From assembly GCF_900078385.1 (NCBI RefSeq), contig NZ_FLQR01000007.1, forward strand, positions 310,001 to 374,000: a stretch of DNA of 64,000 nt, given 5' to 3'. Positions 59,835 through 64,000 of the stretch are shown in pieces (position 1 is the first letter of the stretch; each line of letters begins with the position of its first letter). Source of the stretch: an uncultured Microbacterium sp. (GTDB lineage Bacteria; Actinomycetota; Actinomycetes; Actinomycetales; Microbacteriaceae). Both the position numbers and the translations under genes were made by a program. The notes below the pieces were generated by a model, which was given only the letters and a program-made list of their open reading frames with translations, was not told the DNA's origin and did not search any database.

Positions 59835-61585
59835 GCGGCACCGCCCGGGAGGTCGGCGAGGCGGATGGCTCCACGGAGCGCCGCGTGCGAGACCCCACGC
59901 AACGCCTGACGCAGCGGCGGCAGCCGGAGTCCCGCCGCGCGCAACAGGGCCTCGTCGGCGAAGACGTCGGCCGTGGCGGCATCCGCCCGCACGCGCCCTT
60001 CGGCGAGGACGACCGTCCGTGTCGCGTACTCGGTGACGAGGTGCATGTCGTGCGTGACGACGATGATCGTCGTCCCCGCCTCCTGCAGCTCACGCAGCAG
60101 TCGCAGGAGCTCCTCGGCGCGCGCCCGGTCCTGCCCGAACGTCGGCTCGTCGAGGACGAGCACCGGTGCCCCCGCGACGAGCGCGGTCCCCACCGACAGC
60201 CGTCGCTTCTGGCCGCCGGAGAGGAGGAACGGATGCTGCTCGGCACTGTCCTCGAGTCCGAAGCGCCGGAGCACCTCGGTGGCGCGGGCGTGGACCTCCG
60301 CGTCGGGGAGCTTCTGCCGACGAAGCCCGTGCGCGATCTCGTCGAAGACCGTGTGCGCGATGAACTGGTGCTCGGGGTTCTGGAACACGAACCCGATCCG
60401 CCGCGACAGCGACCTCGCGTCGGTGCGCGCGACGTCGGCGCCGCCCACCCGGACCGTGCCGCGCGGCACCGGGACGACGCCCGCGATGGCCTGGACCAGG
60501 CTCGTCTTGCCCGCGCCGTTCGCTCCGACGACTGCGACGAACTCGCCGGCGCGGACCGTGAGGTCGACGTCGTGGAGCACCTCGCGGCGACCGCGGCGCA
60601 GGGTCAGGCCGCGTACCTCGACGACGGGCTCGCCCGCCGTCACCGGCGCGGTCACCACCCGCGGGGCCGAGGCGGGCCCCGGCACCGCCGTCACGGCCGC
60701 CCGCAGCTCGTCCGGAGTGAGCGGCAGGCGATCGAAGACCCACCCCGCCCGGCGCAGGCGCAGCGCCGCCAGGGTCGACACCGGCAGCCAGACGCCCATC
60801 GCGTGCAGTTCCTCCGCCCGACCGCGGAGCACCTCGTCCACGGGACCGTCGGCGATCGTCCGCCCTTCGGCATCCAGCACGACGACCCGGTCGGTGAGCA
60901 TGACCGCGGCGTCGAGGTTGTGCTCGACGAGGAGGATCGCGTGGTCGCGCGGCGTCCCGTCAGGGTGGCGCACGAGATCGTGCAGCGCGACGTAGACGTC
61001 CTCGATGCCAGCGGGGTCGAGGTTCGCGGTCGGCTCGTCGAGGACGAGCAGCGGCGACCCCATCGCCAGCGCGCACGCGATCGCGAGCCGCTGACGGCCG
61101 CCGCCGGAGAGCCGATCGGGGTTCTCGGCGCGCCGCTCCCACAGGCCCACGCGCCGGAGGGCGTTCTCGCTGCGCGCGAGCACCTCGTCGACCGGGAGCC
61201 GGAGGTTCTCCGGGCCGAAGGCGACGTCGTCGAGGACCGTTCCCGTCACGAGCTGGGCATCCGGATCCTGGAACACCATCCCGACATGCGTGCTCAGTAC
61301 CGACACCGGTGTGGTCCGCGCGTCCAGCCCCGCGATCTCGACGGTGCCCGTGACCTCGGCGGGAACGGCGTGCGGGATGAGCCCGTTGAGCGTGAGGGCG
61401 AGCGTCGACTTCCCGGAGCCGCTCGGGCCCAGAAGCAGGACGACCTCGCCGGGGCGGATCTCGAGTGTCGCGCCGGCGGGCGACGCGGTGCGGGCGCCGA
61501 CGTGGCGGACGGCCAGGTTCCGCACCCGCGCGAGCGGTGCGGGGGCGCCGGGGCCGTCAGGCGCACCGGAGGCGAGCGGGGTCAC
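59831..61585 (-). CDS. ECF transporter ATPase, two fused domains (YkoD type)
   Basis: A 584-residue fused double ATPase. Domain 1: Walker A LLGPSGSGKST, signature LSGGGRQRLAIA, Walker B LLVLDEPTANLDP. Domain 2 (about 275-584): VVGANGAGKTSL, LSGGQKRRLSVG, PVLVLDEPTFGQD. Fused CbiO-like pairs are typical of YkoD in thiamine/HMP transport. The GTG at 61585 is a guess; GGAGGAA lies about 22 bases away and no clear ribosome site is closer. It follows the S-component gene by 44 bases on the minus strand. Confidence 0.9.
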   Translation of the reverse strand: MTPLASGAPDGPGAPAPLARVRNLAVRHVGARTASPAGATLEIRPGEVVLLLGPSGSGKSTLALTLNGLIPHAVPAEVTGTVEIAGLDARTTPVSVLSTHVGMVFQDPDAQLVTGTVLDDVAFGPENLRLPVDEVLARSENALRRVGLWERRAENPDRLSGGGRQRLAIACALAMGSPLLVLDEPTANLDPAGIEDVYVALHDLVRHPDGTPRDHAILLVEHNLDAAVMLTDRVVVLDAEGRTIADGPVDEVLRGRAEELHAMGVWLPVSTLAALRLRRAGWVFDRLPLTPDELRAAVTAVPGPASAPRVVTAPVTAGEPVVEVRGLTLRRGRREVLHDVDLTVRAGEFVAVVGANGAGKTSLVQAIAGVVPVPRGTVRVGGADVARTDARSLSRRIGFVFQNPEHQFIAHTVFDEIAHGLRRQKLPDAEVHARATEVLRRFGLEDSAEQHPFLLSGGQKRRLSVGTALVAGAPVLVLDEPTFGQDRARAEELLRLLRELQEAGTTIIVVTHDMHLVTEYATRTVVLAEGRVRADAATADVFADEALLRAAGLRLPPLRQALRGVSHAALRGAIRLADLPGGAA

Positions 61586-61629
61586 GGATGTCCAAGCGTC
61601 GGGCGGAGTTCCTCCCAACGTAGTCGGGC

Positions 61630-62190
61630 CTATCCGCGCGCTCCAACCGTCGTCCGGGCGACCCCGGCGCGACGCAGGCCGCTGCCGATCGCCAGCCCCA
61701 CGAAGGTCCAGAGGACCGGGCCGAGGATGAGGAGGGCGTAGAAGACCGTGACCGCCCAGGGGGCGAGCTTGCCGGCATCCAGGGCGAACCCCATCCCGAC
61801 GATGAGGACCGCACCCACCACGACGGCGGAGATGAAGAACCGCCAGCCCTCCCAGTGCCGATAACGGGTGAGGGCGGCGACACCCTCCTGCAGGCCGCCG
61901 ACCAGCAGCGCCATGCCGAGGTAGCGGCCCACCCACTGCGGGGCGAAGGCACTCGCGACGATCCCCGCGAGCAGGTGGGTGACGAGGGCGACCCACGGCA
62001 TCCGGAGCAGTGCCTGCGCGATGACGCCGGGGACCACGTGCGCGCCGAGGACCAGGCCGTAGACGATCGGCAGGATGGCCCACACGGGGGCACTGACGTA
62101 GCCCGCGACGACGGTGAGGAGTCCCGTCGCGACGCCGATCGCCGCGCAGACGAGGAGGACGCGCGTGGAGAGTCGGGATGCCGCAGCCAC
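61630..62190 (-). CDS. ECF transporter substrate subunit, YkoE-like (thiamine/HMP)
   Basis: A 186-residue membrane protein with about six helices, YkoE-like: LSAPVWAILPIVYGLVLGAH-type loop, PGVIAQALLRMPWVALVTHL, AGIVASAFAPQWVGRYLGMA and YRHWEGWRFFISAVVVGAVL. YkoE binds thiamine or its pyrimidine HMP. With the fused ATPase and EcfT it forms a complete ykoEDC-type unit. GTG start with a -10 box TACGCT six bases upstream (leaderless); there is no room for a TPP riboswitch in a leader. Confidence 0.85.
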   Translation of the reverse strand: MAAASRLSTRVLLVCAAIGVATGLLTVVAGYVSAPVWAILPIVYGLVLGAHVVPGVIAQALLRMPWVALVTHLLAGIVASAFAPQWVGRYLGMALLVGGLQEGVAALTRYRHWEGWRFFISAVVVGAVLIVGMGFALDAGKLAPWAVTVFYALLILGPVLWTFVGLAIGSGLRRAGVARTTVGARG

Positions 62191-62196
62191 GCCTCC

Positions 62197-62202
62197 AGCG
62201 TA
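62197..62202 (-). promoter_or_regulatory. -10 box (TACGCT) of a leaderless promoter
   Basis: On the minus strand TACGCT is followed by six bases (GGAGGC) and the GTG of the YkoE-like gene at 62190. No leader exists for a riboswitch. Confidence 0.55.
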
Positions 62203-62249
62203 GTCGCGGCGCTGCGGCGCCCGGCCGCCGGATACCGGGGAAAACCCGG

Positions 62250-63221
62250 TCAGGCGCGACGGCGACGCTGCGTCAGACGCACGCCCGGGAGCGGGGGCGC
62301 GGGGATCCGCTCGTCGCCGTGCCCGACGACGTGACCGAACCGTTCGGCACCGGACTCCCAGGCCTCGCGCGCGTCCACGATCTCCTCGTGGGAACGCGCC
62401 ACGAAGTTCCACCACATGACGATGTCGTCCTCGAACGGCTCGCCGCCGAGGAGGAACACCGTGGTGTCGGCGTCGGCGCTCATCTCGACGCCGTCGCGGC
62501 GGGTGCCGAGGTAGAGGAGGCCGCCCTCGGGGAGGGCCGTGGGGTCGTCGTCGTCCGCGAACACCGCGCTGGTCCCGTCGACGCCGAGGAGCGCGTACTC
62601 CCACTCGGCCCGCAGCGGCAGCGTCACCCGGACGCCGGCGGGCAGGAAGATCTCGGCGCCCACGATCGGCGTGTACATCGTGGCGGGCGAGACAGCCCCC
62701 GCGAACTCGCCCACGACGATCGCCGCGACCGCGCCGTCGCCGAGGTCGACGACCGGCAGATCCTCGTGCCGCTCGAACGCCGGGTCGCCGTGGCGCCGGG
62801 ACTCGGGCAGCGCGACCCACAGCTGGAGGGCATCCAGCGGCGCGGGGTCGTCGCCGATCGAGTACTCCGAGTGCACGATGCCGGCGCCGCTCGTCATGAG
62901 ATTCAGTGCGCCGCGCGTCACGACCACGTCGCTGCCGACGGCATCCCGGTGCCGCACCTGCCCGACGAAGGGCCATGTGACGGTCTGCAGCCCGATGTGC
63001 GGGTGCGGCTCGACGCGCATGCGCGTGACCTGCGGACCGAACCGGTCGACGAAGCACCACGCGCCGACCATGGGAAGGTCGCGCTGCGGAAGGCTTCGGT
63101 GCACCGACATCCCGCGGACACCGCCCAGGGGCACCTCGCGGGCGGACAGCAGCAGGACGCGCGGGCCGTCGCTCACCGGCGGGGCCTCCCGCTCCTCGGG
63201 GCCGCTGTCCAGGCGGGTCAT
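62250..63221 (-). CDS. Pirin-family protein
   Basis: A 323-residue bicupin. The N-terminal cupin has the metal-binding pattern EPHPHIGLQTVTW, followed by SGAGIVHSEYS (His-His-His-Glu ligands); the C-terminal cupin has PLRAEWEYALLGVDG. Pirins include quercetinases and redox regulators; function here is unknown. ATG at 63221 overlaps the stop of the acetyltransferase gene (ATGA), so they are coupled. Confidence 0.9.
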   Translation of the reverse strand: MTRLDSGPEEREAPPVSDGPRVLLLSAREVPLGGVRGMSVHRSLPQRDLPMVGAWCFVDRFGPQVTRMRVEPHPHIGLQTVTWPFVGQVRHRDAVGSDVVVTRGALNLMTSGAGIVHSEYSIGDDPAPLDALQLWVALPESRRHGDPAFERHEDLPVVDLGDGAVAAIVVGEFAGAVSPATMYTPIVGAEIFLPAGVRVTLPLRAEWEYALLGVDGTSAVFADDDDPTALPEGGLLYLGTRRDGVEMSADADTTVFLLGGEPFEDDIVMWWNFVARSHEEIVDAREAWESGAERFGHVVGHGDERIPAPPLPGVRLTQRRRRA

Positions 63222-63559
63222 ACCCGCTCGATCGCGTCGCTGCCCGTCTCGTCGGCAGTGGGGCGCCAGTGCACGTCGAGCCCTTCGACCTCGTGGGTGT
63301 GCAGGTACTTCACGACGAACGGGCACACCGGCACGACCGTCTCGCCCCGCGTCGCGACGTCGGCGAGCGCCTGTCCGACGAGGATGCTGGCGAGCCCCCG
63401 CCCGGCGAAGGCGTGATCGATCACGGTGTGCGGGAACACGGTGCGGCCGTGACGGTCGGCCACGAACTCGGTGAACCCGGCGATCGTCTCGTCGAGGTGG
63501 ATCTCGTAGCGCCCCTTCTCGTCGTTGCGGGTCACAGTGATCTCGGCGTCGTCCGTCAC
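63218..63559 (-). CDS. GNAT-like N-acetyltransferase (YjdJ/COG2388 type)
   Basis: A 113-residue minimal acetyltransferase: ETIAGFTEFVADRHGRTVFP, VIDHAFAGRGLASILVGQAL (the acetyl-CoA-binding loop) and VVPVCPFVVKYLHTHEVEG. These short COG2388 proteins lack part of the GNAT core; substrates are unknown. GTG at 63559 has GAGAGGAA upstream. First gene of a two-gene unit with pirin. Confidence 0.88.
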   Translation of the reverse strand: MTDDAEITVTRNDEKGRYEIHLDETIAGFTEFVADRHGRTVFPHTVIDHAFAGRGLASILVGQALADVATRGETVVPVCPFVVKYLHTHEVEGLDVHWRPTADETGSDAIERV

Positions 63560-63738
63560 AGCGGTTCCTCTCGTCGCTGACTCCAACGTAGGCGGCGGCT
63601 CCCGTGTTCCGCCAGGCTCTCCCACCGCTCGTCGCGCCGTCGCCGCCGTTCGTCGCGTCCGGCGTCGCCCCGCCGCACGCGGGCCGGGCGGCGTTCCTAG
63701 CCTGTCAGCACGCAACGTTGCGCCGACGAGGAGATCCG

Positions 63739-64000
63739 ATGACTGCACCTTCTGCGCCCCGCGGGCGCGCCGCGGGGTTCGCCCACGACGAACCCGACAT
63801 CACGCCCGACCCGAACCTCCCCCCGGTCGCGCTGCCGGCCGAGCACGATGAGAAGGCCGCGCGCTGGACCTGGCCCAAGATCGCCCTCTGGGCCGCGATC
63901 GCGCTCCTCGGCGCGGTGGCCTGGACGATGCTCGCGATCGTGCGGGGTGAGACCGTCAACGCGATCTGGTTCGTGTTCGCCGCGGTCTGCACCTATCTCA
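63739..64000 (+). CDS. cstA: Carbon starvation protein CstA, 5' part (cut by window end)
   Basis: The first 87 residues of a membrane protein: a Pro/Asp-rich cytoplasmic leader (FAHDEPDITPDPNLPPVALP), then WTWPKIALWAAIALLGAVAW and GETVNAIWFVFAAVCTYL, the start of CstA-type peptide/pyruvate transporters. GAGGAGA precedes the ATG by six bases. The gene runs off the window; only the beginning is judged. Confidence 0.85.
   Translation, partial: MTAPSAPRGRAAGFAHDEPDITPDPNLPPVALPAEHDEKAARWTWPKIALWAAIALLGAVAWTMLAIVRGETVNAIWFVFAAVCTYL

Noticed and set aside
1..64000. CRISPR arrays, rRNA, tRNA or prophage modules
   Set aside because: No regularly spaced repeats, conserved RNA segments or phage structural genes were found on reading.

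Overview
The window comes from a high-GC Gram-positive actinobacterium, most likely Microbacteriaceae and Microbacterium-like. The pointers are dense GC-rich coding with few gaps, GTG and TTG starts, many apparently leaderless promoters, actinobacterial families (DUF3073, Rv2578c-type radical SAM protein, TipAS-type MerR, DUF4097 with PadR), and a very frequent hexamer GGATGC/GCATCC. This placement is inference from gene content; no marker RNA gene is present. I found no rRNA, tRNA or CRISPR array.

Layout. 1-21.2 kb looks like ordinary chromosome: the 3' part of purF, an MFS exporter, DUF3073, a universal stress protein, a PadR/DUF4097 pair with a clear palindromic operator, a MerR-TipAS regulator with a textbook operator in its promoter spacer, topoisomerase IB, a pair of fluoride channels, an RND exporter, an amino-acid permease, a DEAD-box helicase with a long Arg/Asp repeat tail, lipoproteins, a radical SAM protein, a D,D-carboxypeptidase and an acyl-CoA dehydrogenase.

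21.2-27.5 kb is a decaying accessory island. It holds a broken PIN-type gene, a frameshifted chymotrypsin-like protease, a membrane protein sharing the protease's N-terminal domain, an ECF sigma factor, a fragment resembling the C-terminal coiled-coil part of DUF3732 ATPases, and a frameshifted serine recombinase. The sigma / membrane protein / protease cluster, with its 4-nt overlaps, is the best candidate for an undescribed regulatory system in the window.

27.5-43.2 kb is mixed metabolic and accessory content: two VOC proteins, an orphan MerB-like organomercurial lyase, an alpha/beta hydrolase, LysR with EamA, LtrA, CHRD and AMIN-like secreted proteins, DUF808, an 839-residue B-lectin protein with a possible clan-CD-like peptidase domain, and a membrane-attached sulfite-oxidase-type molybdoenzyme.

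43.2-54.1 kb holds a peptidase-E-like gene with a tiny coupled upstream ORF, then a GntR/HutC regulator and a tight nine-gene block: sugar-type ABC transporter, class III PLP enzyme of the phospho-lyase subgroup, HAD phosphatase, amidase and two choline-kinase-like proteins, one lacking catalytic residues. Two identical operator-like palindromes lie between the regulator and the transporter. The block reads as uptake and catabolism of an amino-alcohol-like compound by phosphorylation followed by PLP-dependent phosphate elimination.

54.2-64 kb carries DUF1801, a saccharopine-dehydrogenase-like reductase, LysR with an Asp/Glu racemase, TetR with a DUF6326 membrane protein and three repeated operator boxes, a YkoEDC-type thiamine/HMP ECF transporter, pirin, an acetyltransferase and the start of cstA.
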